From JAAXHB01 sp965221635 (GTDB lineage Bacteria > Actinomycetota > Acidimicrobiia > Acidimicrobiales > Aldehydirespiratoraceae), in contig OZ244902.1 of the NCBI GenBank assembly GCA_965221635.1, positions 558,001 to 622,000 of the forward strand: a stretch of DNA of 64,000 nucleotides, written 5' to 3'. Positions 50,252-59,377 of the stretch are shown piece after piece (position 1 is the stretch's first letter; each line of letters begins with the position of its first letter). Made by a program: the position numbers and the translations under genes. Below the pieces are notes generated by a model. It ran no database searches. It was not told where the DNA came from and worked only from the letters and a program-made list of their open reading frames with translations.

Positions 50252-51196
50252 ATGCAGACCGCGTTGGACAACGTGCTGGCCCTGCTCGACCTGGAAGCCA
50301 TCGAGGTGAATCTGTTCCGTGGTCGCTCCCCCGACGACGACCGCCAGCGCATCTTCGGCGGCCAGGTGGCCGGGCAGGCGCTGGTGGCGGCGTCTCGCAC
50401 GGTGGACACCACCGAACGGCCACGCAATGTCCACTCGCTGCACGCCTACTTCCTGCGGCCCGGTGACCCCAAACGTCCCGTGCTCTACGAAGTGGACCGC
50501 ATCCGCGACGGGCGTTCGTTCACAACCCGCAGGGTGGTGGCCATACAGCACGGCCGGGCCATATTTCAGCTTGCGGCCTCGTTTCATGTGGACGAACCAG
50601 GGCATGAACACCTCGCAGAGATGCCCGACGTGCCCGACCCGGAAACCCTCGCGCCTCGCCGGTTCGCGCAGGGCACAAACGACAACCCCACCGGCTCCCA
50701 ACCCAGCACCAGCGACACAGCCACGAAACAATCGGCCCGCCGCTCGGACCTGAAGGCGCACATGGCGCTGCTCACGGACCTCCCCGACCGGCTCAAGGCT
50801 CTCGACTTTCGCTACGTCACCGCCAGCAGTCCGGTTGAGCGCACCGGGCCACTGCCGCCACATCAGCGGGTGTGGATGCGCGCCAACGGAACCCTCGGTG
50901 ACGACCCAGTACTGCACAGCTGCCTGCTCACCTACGCCAGCGACATGACCCTGCTCGACACCACCCTGCTGCCCCACGGCAAGAGCTTCATGGCCGGAGA
51001 TGTGATGCTCGCCAGCCTCGATCACGCCATGTGGTTTCACGGCCCGTTCAGGGCGGACGACTGGCTGCTGTACGACCAGTACACCCCTGCGGCCACCGGC
51101 GGGCGTGGCCTGGCCACCGGCAGGGTGTTCACCCGCGACGGTCGCCTGGTGGCCTCGGTGGTGCAGGAAGGCCTGATCCGCCCCGTTACGCGGTAA
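50252..51196 (+). CDS. tesB: Acyl-CoA thioesterase II (TesB-like)
   Basis: 314 residues with two hotdog domains. N-terminal: ALLDLEAIEVNLFRGRSP, RIFGGQVAGQALVAASRTVD and VHSLHAYFLRPGDPKRPVLY. C-terminal: HSCLLTYASDMTLLDTTLLP, MLASLDHAMWFHGPFRADDW and GRGLATGRVFTRDGRLVASV. A polar segment of about 35 residues separates them (about 145-180). It hydrolyses medium- and long-chain acyl-CoA. The ATG at 50252 is the first before the conserved part. It is transcribed on the plus strand and followed by a GNAT gene after 65 bp. Confidence 0.92.
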   Translation: MQTALDNVLALLDLEAIEVNLFRGRSPDDDRQRIFGGQVAGQALVAASRTVDTTERPRNVHSLHAYFLRPGDPKRPVLYEVDRIRDGRSFTTRRVVAIQHGRAIFQLAASFHVDEPGHEHLAEMPDVPDPETLAPRRFAQGTNDNPTGSQPSTSDTATKQSARRSDLKAHMALLTDLPDRLKALDFRYVTASSPVERTGPLPPHQRVWMRANGTLGDDPVLHSCLLTYASDMTLLDTTLLPHGKSFMAGDVMLASLDHAMWFHGPFRADDWLLYDQYTPAATGGRGLATGRVFTRDGRLVASVVQEGLIRPVTR

Positions 51197-51261
51197 CCCC
51201 ACAACGCAGGCAGCGATCCAACAGTCGCCCCCGCCAACACCCACAACGCACCACAGAGGCC

Positions 51262-51732
51262 ATGAACAACACGGCACAAACCCACAACTTCGACGTGTTC
51301 GAATGCGAGCAGGTCACCGACGAACTCGTGGCCGCCATGGATCGTCTGATCCCGCAGCTCTCGTCCTCGAACCCTCCACCCAGCCGATCCCAACTTCACG
51401 AAATCACCACCTCGCCCGCCACGAAGCTGCTCCTTGCCAGGGATCAATCAACCCAGCAGATCGTGGGGGCGCTCACGTTGGTGATCTTTCGCATCCCCAC
51501 CGGAGTGCGGGCCCGCATCGAGGACGTGGTGGTGGACTCGTCGATGCGTGGGCGCCGCGTGGGCGAACTGCTCAGCGACACGGCGCTGCAAGTGGCGAGA
51601 CAAGCCGGTGCTCGCAACGTGGATCTCACCTCGCGGCCGAGCCGCAAGGCCGCGAACCGCCTTTACCGGCGAATGGGATTCGAGCCGCGGCAGTCCAACG
51701 TGTACCGCTTCAACCTGTGGCCCACGCCCTGA
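51262..51732 (+). CDS. GNAT family N-acetyltransferase
   Basis: 156 residues. Core GNAT motifs are IVGALTLVIFRIPTGVRARI (strand 4), EDVVVDSSMRGRRVGELLSD (motif A acetyl-CoA loop RGRRVG) and VDLTSRPSRKAANRLYRRMG, with FEP at the end. No sign of the substrate. GAGG precedes the ATG closely. A longer in-frame reading to 51031 overlaps tesB and is rejected. Confidence 0.87.
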   Translation: MNNTAQTHNFDVFECEQVTDELVAAMDRLIPQLSSSNPPPSRSQLHEITTSPATKLLLARDQSTQQIVGALTLVIFRIPTGVRARIEDVVVDSSMRGRRVGELLSDTALQVARQAGARNVDLTSRPSRKAANRLYRRMGFEPRQSNVYRFNLWPTP

Positions 51733-51837
51733 CCCGCAACCGGCGCCCTGCCGGCCCCGCCCTGCCGAAACTGGCCTGGCGGCCACACGCTGACCTGCAA
51801 TCACCACCCCGGGCAGGCCGACCCGAAGCGGGTTTGA

Positions 51838-53319
51838 TCAAGCCGCGATCGCCTCGGCGGGCGCCCAGCAGGCGTGAGTGCCGGCGGCGATTCGCTCGGG
51901 TAGGCCGATCTTCGCCACCGGCCCGGCTTCCAGATCGGCGGCGTCAAAAACAAGACACGCCGATGAGTCGTCACCGACGTCCGACACGTAGGTGAGCAGG
52001 TAGCCGTCGTCCTCGCTGGTGGCGCCGTCACGAGGGGCCATCACCGTCTCTGAGGCGTACACACCCTCGGGCAGTTGCACCACTTGTTGGGCTCCGGTGT
52101 GGTAGTCGTGCTTCACGATCCCGCAGAAACCGAACCATCCCCGAACCGGCAACGCGTTGTAGCTGTAGCGATGCCGCCGCCCGCCGTGACGGCCGTTGAT
52201 CATTCCGAATTCCATGATCCGCTCCGACAGGGTTTCCTCTCTGGTGGCGCCGGTGCGCAAGTTGAAGCGCCAGCGCCGCAGTTCGGGCTGCAGGGCGAAG
52301 AAGTCCAGGTAGCGGAACATCACCTCGGTGACGGTGCCGTCCCTGTTGCGGATCGGCGAGGGATTGTGCTGGAAGAACCCGTCGAGGATCACCTCGTCGC
52401 CGTCCTCGTACGCGTTCACCCAGTGCAACACGAAAGTGGGCTCGGCTTCGAACCAGCGAATCTCGTGTGTGCCGCCTCGCCGTGGCACGATCCCCACCCT
52501 GGTGGGAATGTCGGGAAAGAAGCGCGGCACGAACACCCCGTTGGCAAGGGCGTCCGGATCCCAGAACAGCGGGCAGTCGTTGACGATGGCGTAGTTCTCG
52601 CTGAAGGCCATGTCGTGGGTGAGCCGCGGCCCCGGCAGCGGCACGTCGATGTAGTGGACGAGTTCGCCTGCCGGTGACACAACGCCGTAGTGCATGTACG
52701 GCTCTTGGGTGGAGTAGTTGAAGAACAACATCTCCCCGGTTGCCTCGTCCACCTTTGGATGGGCCGACACTCCCTCCTCGGGGAACGCTCCGCCCCATGA
52801 CTCGGTGCCGAGGGCCTCCAGGGTGACGGGGTGAAGGCGGTACAGGTCGCCGCACTGGTAGAAGCTCGACAGGGCGATCCCCCGGTGAACCACCACATCG
52901 GTGCTCGACGCGTCCTTCATGCGTCCTCTCGCTCCGCAGCCTCCCTCGCCCACGCTGAGCAACGGCGCCTCGGCCAGACCGGCCCAGAGGCTGCGCCCCG
53001 CCTTGGCCTCCGCCGCGAGTCCGTCGGTGCGCACGAAGCGGTTGTGGTAAACGGCGTCACCCGCGCTGAACGACATCGAGTGGAGCATCCCGTCGCCGTC
53101 AAATGGGTGATACACCGACAGCGCCGGGTGCAGCGGATTCTCGGTGTTGCGCAGGTACACGCCGTTGAGATCCGACGGGATGGAACCCTCCACGGGCAAA
53201 TCCCACGCTCGGCGCTCGGTGGTTTGCGGTCGCCACGCCCCGATTCGGTAGGGGTGCGTGTCATCGACCGGAAGGGTGGAGTTGAACTCGTCCAGAACTT
53301 CAACGCGCACGACATTCAC
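51838..53319 (-). CDS. Carotenoid oxygenase family protein
   Basis: 493 residues of the seven-bladed propeller carotenoid/stilbene cleavage oxygenase family. The four iron-binding His are in SAHPKVD, LTHDMAFSENYAIV, LHWVNAYEDGDEVILDGF and the C-terminal GTHACW. The family start YLRNTENPLHP and FDGDGMLHSMSF are also clear. Substrates may be apocarotenoids or lignin-type stilbenes. GTG/ATG choice near 53319 is uncertain by a few residues. It lies 42 bp after the thiolase gene, and both are probably expressed from the TetR-controlled promoter at 54.8 kb. Confidence 0.92.
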   Translation of the reverse strand: MNVVRVEVLDEFNSTLPVDDTHPYRIGAWRPQTTERRAWDLPVEGSIPSDLNGVYLRNTENPLHPALSVYHPFDGDGMLHSMSFSAGDAVYHNRFVRTDGLAAEAKAGRSLWAGLAEAPLLSVGEGGCGARGRMKDASSTDVVVHRGIALSSFYQCGDLYRLHPVTLEALGTESWGGAFPEEGVSAHPKVDEATGEMLFFNYSTQEPYMHYGVVSPAGELVHYIDVPLPGPRLTHDMAFSENYAIVNDCPLFWDPDALANGVFVPRFFPDIPTRVGIVPRRGGTHEIRWFEAEPTFVLHWVNAYEDGDEVILDGFFQHNPSPIRNRDGTVTEVMFRYLDFFALQPELRRWRFNLRTGATREETLSERIMEFGMINGRHGGRRHRYSYNALPVRGWFGFCGIVKHDYHTGAQQVVQLPEGVYASETVMAPRDGATSEDDGYLLTYVSDVGDDSSACLVFDAADLEAGPVAKIGLPERIAAGTHACWAPAEAIAA

Positions 53320-53361
53320 CTTTCTGCAGATTTGAACCTTCTGGTTTGAACTTGGCGGACA

Positions 53362-54606
53362 TCACGATCCCTGTGGGGCTTGCTCCACAATGAACGACAC
53401 CGTGGTGGCGGTGCTGCCACCGATGTTGAGCGTCTGCACCCGTCGGGCGTCGGCCACCTGGTAGTCGCCCGCGGTGTCGGTGACCTGACGCAAGGCGTCG
53501 GTGAGCATGCGCGCCCCGGTTGCTCCCACCGGGTGCCCGCCACCGATGAGACCGCCGCTGGGGTTCACCGGCATCGACCCGTCGCGGGCGATCTGGCGGT
53601 CCTCCACGGCCTTCCAGCTCTCGCCCGGTTCGGTGATGCCGAGATGGTCGATGGCCATGTACTCCGACGGCGTCATGCAGTCGTGGGTTTCCACCACGTC
53701 AATGGTGGACACGAAAGCCTCCGAGTCCGAAGCGTCGATCCGGGCGCGGCGATGCGCGTCGGTGATCGCCCGGCGAACGTGGGGCAGCACGTAACGATCA
53801 TCGGCGCTGCGCCCGGTCTTTGCGGCCATCGGGAGCCCCACGGTGGTGTGCCCCCAACCGGCGAGTCGGGCCGCGGGTGAGCGCCGGTTCGCGGCAAGCC
53901 AGCGGTCGCTCACCAGCACCAATCCTGCGCCGCCGTCGGTGATCTGGCAGCAGTCGTTTCGGCGAAGCCTGCCCGCCACCGGCGGGTTGACGCGGTCGTC
54001 GGTGCCGAAACTGTCAGAGGACAGCTTCCAGGCGCGGGTTTGTGCCCGGGGATTGGCCTTGGCGTTGGTGAGGTTGATCTCGCCGATGGCTCGCAGGTGG
54101 CGATCATCAAGCCCGAATCGCTTGTCGTACTCGTCGGCGAGGCTGTCGAAGGTGGCGGGCCAGATGAACTCCACGTCGTCGGTTTCGTGACCCACCCAGG
54201 CCGCTGCTGTTTGCACTTTGGCGGCGTCGCCGCTGGGCATGGTCTTTTCCTGTTCCACCCCCAGCACCAGCACGCAGTCGTAGCGACCCGCCTCGATCTC
54301 CGCGGTGGCAGCCAACGCGGCCACCGAAGCCGACGCGCAGGCCGCTTCGTGGCGCATGGCGGGAACGCCCCACAACTCGGGCACCACCGTGGCGGGCATG
54401 GCCCCAAGGTGGCCCTGGCCGCAGTACAGCTGCCCGAAGGCGTTGCCCACGTGGATGCTGTCGACCGCGTCGGGGCCGATGCCCGACGCCTCGAGCGTCT
54501 CCAGCACCACTTCACGGGTGAGGTCGCCAATGTCGGCTTCTTCCTTGGCCAGAGTGCGAGCGAAGTCGCTCTGGTAGCCGCCCAGGATCCAAACATCACC
54601 CGTCAT
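53362..54606 (-). CDS. Thiolase family protein (acetyl-CoA acetyltransferase / SCP-x type)
   Basis: 414 residues. Thiolase layout: VWILGGYQSDFARTLAKEEA at the start, RHEAACASASVAALAATAEI with the nucleophilic Cys (about 90), VNPSGGLIGGGHPVGATGAR with the catalytic His (about 355), and C-terminal RRVQTLNIGGSTATTVSFIV in place of the usual C-G motif. SCP-x-like thiolases act in steroid or branched-chain degradation in actinobacteria. The ATG at 54606 is 192 bp from a perfect TetR-type palindrome. Confidence 0.9.
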   Translation of the reverse strand: MTGDVWILGGYQSDFARTLAKEEADIGDLTREVVLETLEASGIGPDAVDSIHVGNAFGQLYCGQGHLGAMPATVVPELWGVPAMRHEAACASASVAALAATAEIEAGRYDCVLVLGVEQEKTMPSGDAAKVQTAAAWVGHETDDVEFIWPATFDSLADEYDKRFGLDDRHLRAIGEINLTNAKANPRAQTRAWKLSSDSFGTDDRVNPPVAGRLRRNDCCQITDGGAGLVLVSDRWLAANRRSPAARLAGWGHTTVGLPMAAKTGRSADDRYVLPHVRRAITDAHRRARIDASDSEAFVSTIDVVETHDCMTPSEYMAIDHLGITEPGESWKAVEDRQIARDGSMPVNPSGGLIGGGHPVGATGARMLTDALRQVTDTAGDYQVADARRVQTLNIGGSTATTVSFIVEQAPQGS

Positions 54607-54797
54607 GGAGTCCCCCTCTGGTCAAGTGACCTGCACGCTCGCGCAATTCCCGCACGCCCGTGTGGGCAGCGATCGGCGGGAATCGAACTTGCACACGGTT
54701 TGCGGGTGAATGGTAGGCCACGCACGGTGCGCCGTGTGGTCGAACCGGGCCGCGTCGGCGTGACTTCCTTGCGGGTGTTCACACCGCCAACCATAAC

Positions 54798-54824
54798 AAC
54801 TTACTGACCGCCGGTCAGTAAGTT
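54798..54824. promoter_or_regulatory. 27-bp perfect palindrome (TetR-family operator)
   Basis: Half-site AACTTACTGACCG, central C, then the exact inverted copy. TTACTGACC / GGTCAGTAA arms are typical of TetR-family operators in actinobacteria. A TATGGT -10 candidate for the minus-strand thiolase gene lies just next to it (minus strand, about 54795-54790). The regulator gene is not in the window. Confidence 0.85.
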
Positions 54825-54839
54825 GGCGCGGAGGGTAGC

Positions 54840-54941
54840 GAGACGGCTCTGGGCCGCCGGAGACAGGCAGACCTCGGCGAGGGCCGCAACATCACCTGGA
54901 GTTCGTCTTGGAGAGACGGCTCTGGGCCGCCGGAGACAGGC
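54840..54941. repeat. 29-bp direct repeat pair
   Basis: Identical 29-bp copies at 54840-54868 and 54913-54941 (73 bp apart), each starting GAGACGGCTCTGGGCCGCCG. The second copy ends 13 bp from the purH stop. Function unknown; they may form alternative terminator structures for purH. Confidence 0.8.
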
Positions 54942-54953
54942 GGAGGTGGCGGG

Positions 54954-56555
54954 CTAATGGCGGAAGCGGCGTTCGCCGGTGAAGAGCATCGCCAGGCCCA
55001 GATCGTCCGCGGCGGCGATCACTTTCGGATCGTTCATTGAGCCGCCCGGCTGCACCACCACCGCAACACCCGCCTCGGCCGCGGCGTGGATTCCGTCTGG
55101 GAACGGGTAGAAGGCGTCGCTTGCGCATGCACCACCCGAGGCGCGGCCCGCCGCCTTGTTGGTGGCGATGCGGCCCGCCTCTGCCCGGTTGGGCTGACCT
55201 GCGCCGATCCCCCAGGCCACGCCGTTGCGTGCCAACACCACCGCGTTGGACGTGACCGCCGCGCACACCGTCCAGGCCAACAAGGCGTCGTTGGTTTCGT
55301 CCGCGGTGGGCTGCCGTGCCGTCACCACCCGCCAGCGACGCGGGTCTGTGGCCTGGCTGCGGGCGTCCTGCACCAACAAGGCGTCGCTCAACTGGCGCAA
55401 CTCGTATCGCCGCTCACCTGCGCCCCACTCGCCCACGGGCGCTTCGAGGATGCGAGTGGCGGCACGCCGCTCGTGGAGTCGTTCGCGCACTCCCTGGGCG
55501 AAACCGGCGGCGATCACCACGTCGGCCTGGGCGGCAGCGGCCATCAGCTCGGCCGTGTCGTGATCCACCACTCCGTTGATGGCCACGACACCCCCAAAGG
55601 CGCTTTGGGGATCACAATCGAATGCCCGCTGATAGGCGTCCGCAACGGTGCCGGCAACCGCCGCGCCGCAGGGGTTGGCGTGCTTCACGATCACCGCGGC
55701 CCCTTGCCCGAATTCATCGTCGTGGCCGAAACCGGCGCCGAGTTCACCGAGATTGCACGCCAGTGACCACGCGGCGTCGGCGTCCACCAAGTTGAGGTAG
55801 CTCAGCGCGGCCCCGCCGTGTTGGGTCACCCGATCAAAGAACCCGGCGCCGCCCCAGCGGCGGTAGCGGGCCGCACGCTGGTCGGGGTTCTCCCCGTAGC
55901 GCAGGCTCTCGGCCCGCTCCATCACCAGGTGAACCGACTCGGGCAGGTCGTCGCTGCCCGCGTCGAACCAGCCGATAATGGCGGCGTCATGGGCGGAGGC
56001 CTCCGCAAATGCCCGACGCGCCAAACGCCGGCGGGTGGCGTCCGACAAACCCGAAGCGCGCGCAAGCTCGTCGAGCACCGGCTGATAGTCCGCCGGATCA
56101 CACACCACCCCCACATGGGCGTGGTTCTTGGCCGCGGCGCGCAGCAGCGTCGGCCCGCCAATGTCGATCGTCTCGGTGTCGGGATGCCGGTCGAACGGGT
56201 ACAAGTTCACCACCACAAGATCGATCGGCTCGATTACGTGTGCCGCCAGGTCGGCCCAGTGTTGGGGGTTGGAACGATCGGCAAGGATCCCACCGTGGAT
56301 GCGGGGGTGCAAGGTCACCACCCGATGGCCGAGCATCGCGGGCGTGCCGGTGTGCTCGGCCACGTCGGTGACCGCCACGCCCTCGTTGGCCAGAGCCGTG
56401 GCGGTTCCTCCGCTGGCCAGGATCTCCCAGCCCAGGTCGACCAGACCGGCGGCGAATTGCGCCGCACCGGTCTTGTCGAACACCGAGAACAACGCCTTGG
56501 GAGGCAGCCCCGCCCCCGTGGCGTTGGCACCCTGGTCAGGCACCGCTCTGGTCAC
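54954..56555 (-). CDS. purH: Bifunctional AICAR formyltransferase / IMP cyclohydrolase
   Basis: 533 residues from GTG 56555. The N-terminal MGS-like IMP cyclohydrolase domain has ALFSVFDKTGAAQFAAGLVD, ILASGGTATALANEGV and RVVTLHPRIHGGILADRS. The C-terminal transformylase has LRYGENPDQRAA, VIVKHANPCGAAVAGTVADA, SDAFYPFPDGI and VVVQPGGSMNDPKVIAAADD. It catalyses the last two steps of purine synthesis to IMP. GTG 56555 has GCAGGG six bases upstream; GTG 56573 would add six residues. A 16-bp tandem array lies directly upstream. Confidence 0.95.
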   Translation of the reverse strand: MTRAVPDQGANATGAGLPPKALFSVFDKTGAAQFAAGLVDLGWEILASGGTATALANEGVAVTDVAEHTGTPAMLGHRVVTLHPRIHGGILADRSNPQHWADLAAHVIEPIDLVVVNLYPFDRHPDTETIDIGGPTLLRAAAKNHAHVGVVCDPADYQPVLDELARASGLSDATRRRLARRAFAEASAHDAAIIGWFDAGSDDLPESVHLVMERAESLRYGENPDQRAARYRRWGGAGFFDRVTQHGGAALSYLNLVDADAAWSLACNLGELGAGFGHDDEFGQGAAVIVKHANPCGAAVAGTVADAYQRAFDCDPQSAFGGVVAINGVVDHDTAELMAAAAQADVVIAAGFAQGVRERLHERRAATRILEAPVGEWGAGERRYELRQLSDALLVQDARSQATDPRRWRVVTARQPTADETNDALLAWTVCAAVTSNAVVLARNGVAWGIGAGQPNRAEAGRIATNKAAGRASGGACASDAFYPFPDGIHAAAEAGVAVVVQPGGSMNDPKVIAAADDLGLAMLFTGERRFRH

Positions 56556-56580
56556 ACATGGCCCTGCCAACACTCAAACA

Positions 56581-56708
56581 TGGCGCCGGCCAGACATAGC
56601 CGTGGTCGGAAATGGCTCTGGCCGGGCGTGGCTCTGGTCGGGCGTGGCTCTGGCCGGACATGGAGGATCGCAGACATTGTGGTGCGCTGACATTGTGGTG
56701 CGCTGCCG
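56581..56708. repeat. Eight 16-bp tandem repeats upstream of purH
   Basis: Units of exactly 16 bp starting at 56581, 56597, 56613, 56629, 56645, 56661, 56677 and 56693. The plus-strand consensus of the central units is TGGCTCTGGCCGGGCG. The last two share TTGTGGTGCGCTG. Degenerate copies may continue into the purH start region. The period is not a multiple of three and the array is intergenic. Confidence 0.8.
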
Positions 56709-56759
56709 GCGCTTGCACCGAGGTCAACCACTCGATGGTGCGCATGAATTGCGCAGCGC

Positions 56760-57644
56760 CTACAGCGCGGCCACCACCTCGGCCATCAACTCGCCGGCCT
56801 CGGTGGGGTTGGAGGCGACCTTTGCGCCTGCGTCGCCGAGAGCGGCCATCTTCGCGGCGGCGGTGCCCTTGCCGCCCGACACGATCGCGCCCGCGTGACC
56901 CATCTTCTTTCCCGGTGGCGCCGTCACCCCGGCCACGTAGGCAACCACGGGCTTGGACATGTGTTGCGCGATGAACTCGGCGGCTTCCTCCTCGGCCGAG
57001 CCGCCGATCTCGCCGATCATCATCACCGCCCGCGTTTCGGGGTCTGCCTCGAAGGCTTCAAGGCAGTCGATGAAGCTGGTGCCCGGAACCGGGTCGCCTC
57101 CTATGCCCACGCAAGTGGTCACCCCGATGTCGGCCGTTTTGAGTTCGTACAGCGCCTGATAGGTGAGCGTGCCCGAACGGCTCACGATCCCCACCGGTCC
57201 GCCCGGCTTGGCGATGTGACCTGCGGTGATGCCGATGTTGCACCTGCCTGGGCTGATGATTCCCGGACAGTTCGGGCCCAGCAGGCGCACGTCGGGATGC
57301 TCACGTCGCAGCTTGTTGAACATGAACGCCTCGTCATGCGCAGGCACTCCCTCGGTGATCACCACGATCAATTCCACACCACCCTGCGCGGCCTCCATCA
57401 CCGCGCCGAGCACACCGGGCGCCGGGATGAACACGCAGCTCGCCGTGGCGCCCGTGGCGGACACCGCGTCGGCCACGGTGGCGAAGATCGGCACACCGTC
57501 AACTTCGGTTCCGGCTTTGCGAGGGTTGGTGCCGGCCACCACCTGCGTGCCGTAGTCACGGTTCAGCATTCCGTAGTAGCGGCCCTGCGCGCCGGTGAGG
57601 CCCTGGTACACCACTCGGGTGGTTTCGTCCACGAAAATGCTCAT
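56760..57644 (-). CDS. sucD: Succinate-CoA ligase, alpha subunit
   Basis: 294 residues. CoA-binding Rossmann part: VVYQGLTGAQGRYYGMLNRD, CVFIPAPGVLGAVMEA. Ligase part: GPNCPGIISPG, GTLTYQALYELKTADIGVTT, CVGIGGDPVPGTSFIDCLEA and the active-site His in KMGHAGAIVSGGKGTAAAKM. A TCA-cycle enzyme that makes ATP or GTP from succinyl-CoA. ATG 57644 overlaps the sucC stop (ATGA), so the subunits are coupled. Confidence 0.97.
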   Translation of the reverse strand: MSIFVDETTRVVYQGLTGAQGRYYGMLNRDYGTQVVAGTNPRKAGTEVDGVPIFATVADAVSATGATASCVFIPAPGVLGAVMEAAQGGVELIVVITEGVPAHDEAFMFNKLRREHPDVRLLGPNCPGIISPGRCNIGITAGHIAKPGGPVGIVSRSGTLTYQALYELKTADIGVTTCVGIGGDPVPGTSFIDCLEAFEADPETRAVMMIGEIGGSAEEEAAEFIAQHMSKPVVAYVAGVTAPPGKKMGHAGAIVSGGKGTAAAKMAALGDAGAKVASNPTEAGELMAEVVAAL

Positions 57645-58828
57645 GAGTCCGCTCCGCTGTTGTCGCCCGCCGAGGTTCCGCCGCTCGCGCCGGCGGCGAG
57701 TTGCACCGCACGGCGGGCCGCGTCGAGCATGGTCGGTTCCATGATCAGCCGGTCGCTCAGGTGAGGTTCGAGCAGGCGCCGGCCCTCCGCGGCGTTGGTG
57801 CCGTCGAGGCGGATCACCACCGGCGAATCGATGTCAACCTCACCGAGGGCGCCGATGATGCCGTTGGCTATCTCCTCGCCCCTTGTGATCCCGCCGAAGA
57901 TGTTCACGAATATGGCCCGCACGTTGGGGTCGTTGTTGATCACTTCCATGGCGCCGGCCATCACCGCCGCGTTGGCGCCGCCGCCGATGTCAAGGAAGTT
58001 GGCCGGTCGGCCTCCCACCTGGTTGACCACGTCCACGGTGCTCATGGCCAGGCCCGCGCCGTTGGCTATCACCCCCACCGAACCGTCGAGGCCCACGTAT
58101 TGCAGTCCCTTGTCGTGGGCGGCGGTTTCGCGCTCGTCGCGGCTCTGGGTGGCGTCGTATTCGGCGTAGTCGTCGTGACGGAACATGCTGTTTGAATCCA
58201 AGGTCACCTTGGCGTCGAGGCACACCACCTCACCGCCGGTTGTGACAATCAGCGGGTTCACCTCCACCAGGTCGGCGTCGGCGTCCACGTATGCCCGGTA
58301 CAAGCCCATCAGCACGTCGCCCACCCCGCCGGCCGCGTCGGGATCCAGGTTCGCTGCGTCCACCCACTGTCGGCAATCCTCGGGGCTGAGGCCGTCCACC
58401 GGATCGATCCAGATTTTGGCTATGGCATCAGGGGTGCTCTCGGCCACTGCTTCGATCTCCACACCGCCTTGCGCGGAGAGCATTCCAAGGTGCTTCTTGG
58501 CCGACCGGTCGAGGGTGAAGCTGGCGTAGTACTCCGCGGCAATGTCGGAGGCCGCCTCGATCCACAGTCGCCCCACCACGTGCCCTCGGATGTCGAGGCC
58601 AAGGATGTCACCGGCAGCCGCTCGCACCTCCTGGGGGTTCGAGGCGAGCTTCACCCCTCCGGCTTTGCCTCTTCCGCCTGTGTGTACCTGAGCTTTCACC
58701 ACCACCGGCAGCCCGAGACGCCCGGCCGCGGCGACGGCCGCGGCGACGGTGAACGCCACTTCGCCTTGGGGCACCGAAAGTCCGTGCCGGGCGAACAATT
58801 CCTTGCCCTGATGTTCGTACAAATCCAC
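57641..58828 (-). CDS. sucC: Succinate-CoA ligase, beta subunit
   Basis: 395 residues. ATP-grasp domain: MDLYEHQGKELFARHGLSVP, VVVKAQVHTGGRGKAGGVKL (nucleotide-binding). CoA-ligase domain: LVEVNPLIVTTGGEVVCLDA, GNGAGLAMSTVDVVNQVGG-like sequence, PANFLDIGGGANA and FVNIFGGITRGEEIANGI. It is the first gene of sucCD. It diverges from the membrane protein gene at 58880 with only 51 bp between start codons, so the promoters overlap. Confidence 0.97.
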   Translation of the reverse strand: MDLYEHQGKELFARHGLSVPQGEVAFTVAAAVAAAGRLGLPVVVKAQVHTGGRGKAGGVKLASNPQEVRAAAGDILGLDIRGHVVGRLWIEAASDIAAEYYASFTLDRSAKKHLGMLSAQGGVEIEAVAESTPDAIAKIWIDPVDGLSPEDCRQWVDAANLDPDAAGGVGDVLMGLYRAYVDADADLVEVNPLIVTTGGEVVCLDAKVTLDSNSMFRHDDYAEYDATQSRDERETAAHDKGLQYVGLDGSVGVIANGAGLAMSTVDVVNQVGGRPANFLDIGGGANAAVMAGAMEVINNDPNVRAIFVNIFGGITRGEEIANGIIGALGEVDIDSPVVIRLDGTNAAEGRRLLEPHLSDRLIMEPTMLDAARRAVQLAAGASGGTSAGDNSGADS

Positions 58829-58879
58829 GGCGTGACGATACTAGGGCTCCATGCGAGCACTAAAGGGAGCACACGTTCG

Positions 58880-59377
58880 ATGCCGGTGAAACGAGGACGG
58901 GCCGGGTTGCAGGGCGGTTTGCGCTCGGCTCTGCTTGTGGGGGTTGCCGGGGTGGTGGTGGCCGTGGCGTTGGTGTTGGGGATCTTGTGGCTCGCCCGCT
59001 CCGGTGGTGACGTGGAGATACGCCTCGGCGACCGCGACTTCCGCAACCTGGACGCGGAGAGGATCAGCGCCGAGATAGCCGAGCGGGGGCCGGTGCTGTT
59101 CTCCGACGTCGCCGGCGGCGAGCGTGACCTCATCGTGTCGCATGTGGGCGACGACCCGGCCACTGGCTGGACGGCGTTCGACGCCCGACGCCCCGGTCAG
59201 CCACGCGACTGCTGGTTCCGCCCGCAACCCGTCGGCGGTGCACAGCAGCCGCCACTGGTGAACACCTGCGATCCCGACGATGTCGTGGACAGCGCAGGAA
59301 CGGGCCTCACGCAATATCCGGTGACCATCGACGACGGCAGCCTTCGCATCGACATCAACTCGCCAATCCCGCCGTGA
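58880..59377 (+). CDS. Hypothetical single-pass membrane protein
   Basis: 165 residues. A basic head (MPVKRGRAGLQGGLR) and one transmembrane helix (ALLVGVAGVVVAVALVLGIL, about 17-36) are followed by an extracytoplasmic domain with LGDRDFRNLDAERISAEIAE, FSDVAGGERDLIVSHVGDDP and two Cys (CWFRPQPVGG, NTCDPDDVVD) that may form a disulfide. The overall strand pattern recalls Rieske-like folds but the cluster ligands are missing. Function unknown. GGGAG lies about ten bases before the ATG. Confidence 0.7.
   Translation: MPVKRGRAGLQGGLRSALLVGVAGVVVAVALVLGILWLARSGGDVEIRLGDRDFRNLDAERISAEIAERGPVLFSDVAGGERDLIVSHVGDDPATGWTAFDARRPGQPRDCWFRPQPVGGAQQPPLVNTCDPDDVVDSAGTGLTQYPVTIDDGSLRIDINSPIPP

Larger units (their letters stand above)
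54607..54953. other. Region upstream of the thiolase gene and downstream of purH
   Basis: 347 bp without a gene. It contains the TetR-type palindrome and two copies of a 29-bp direct repeat. The thiolase leader would be about 180 nt long if the promoter is next to the palindrome. Confidence 0.6.
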
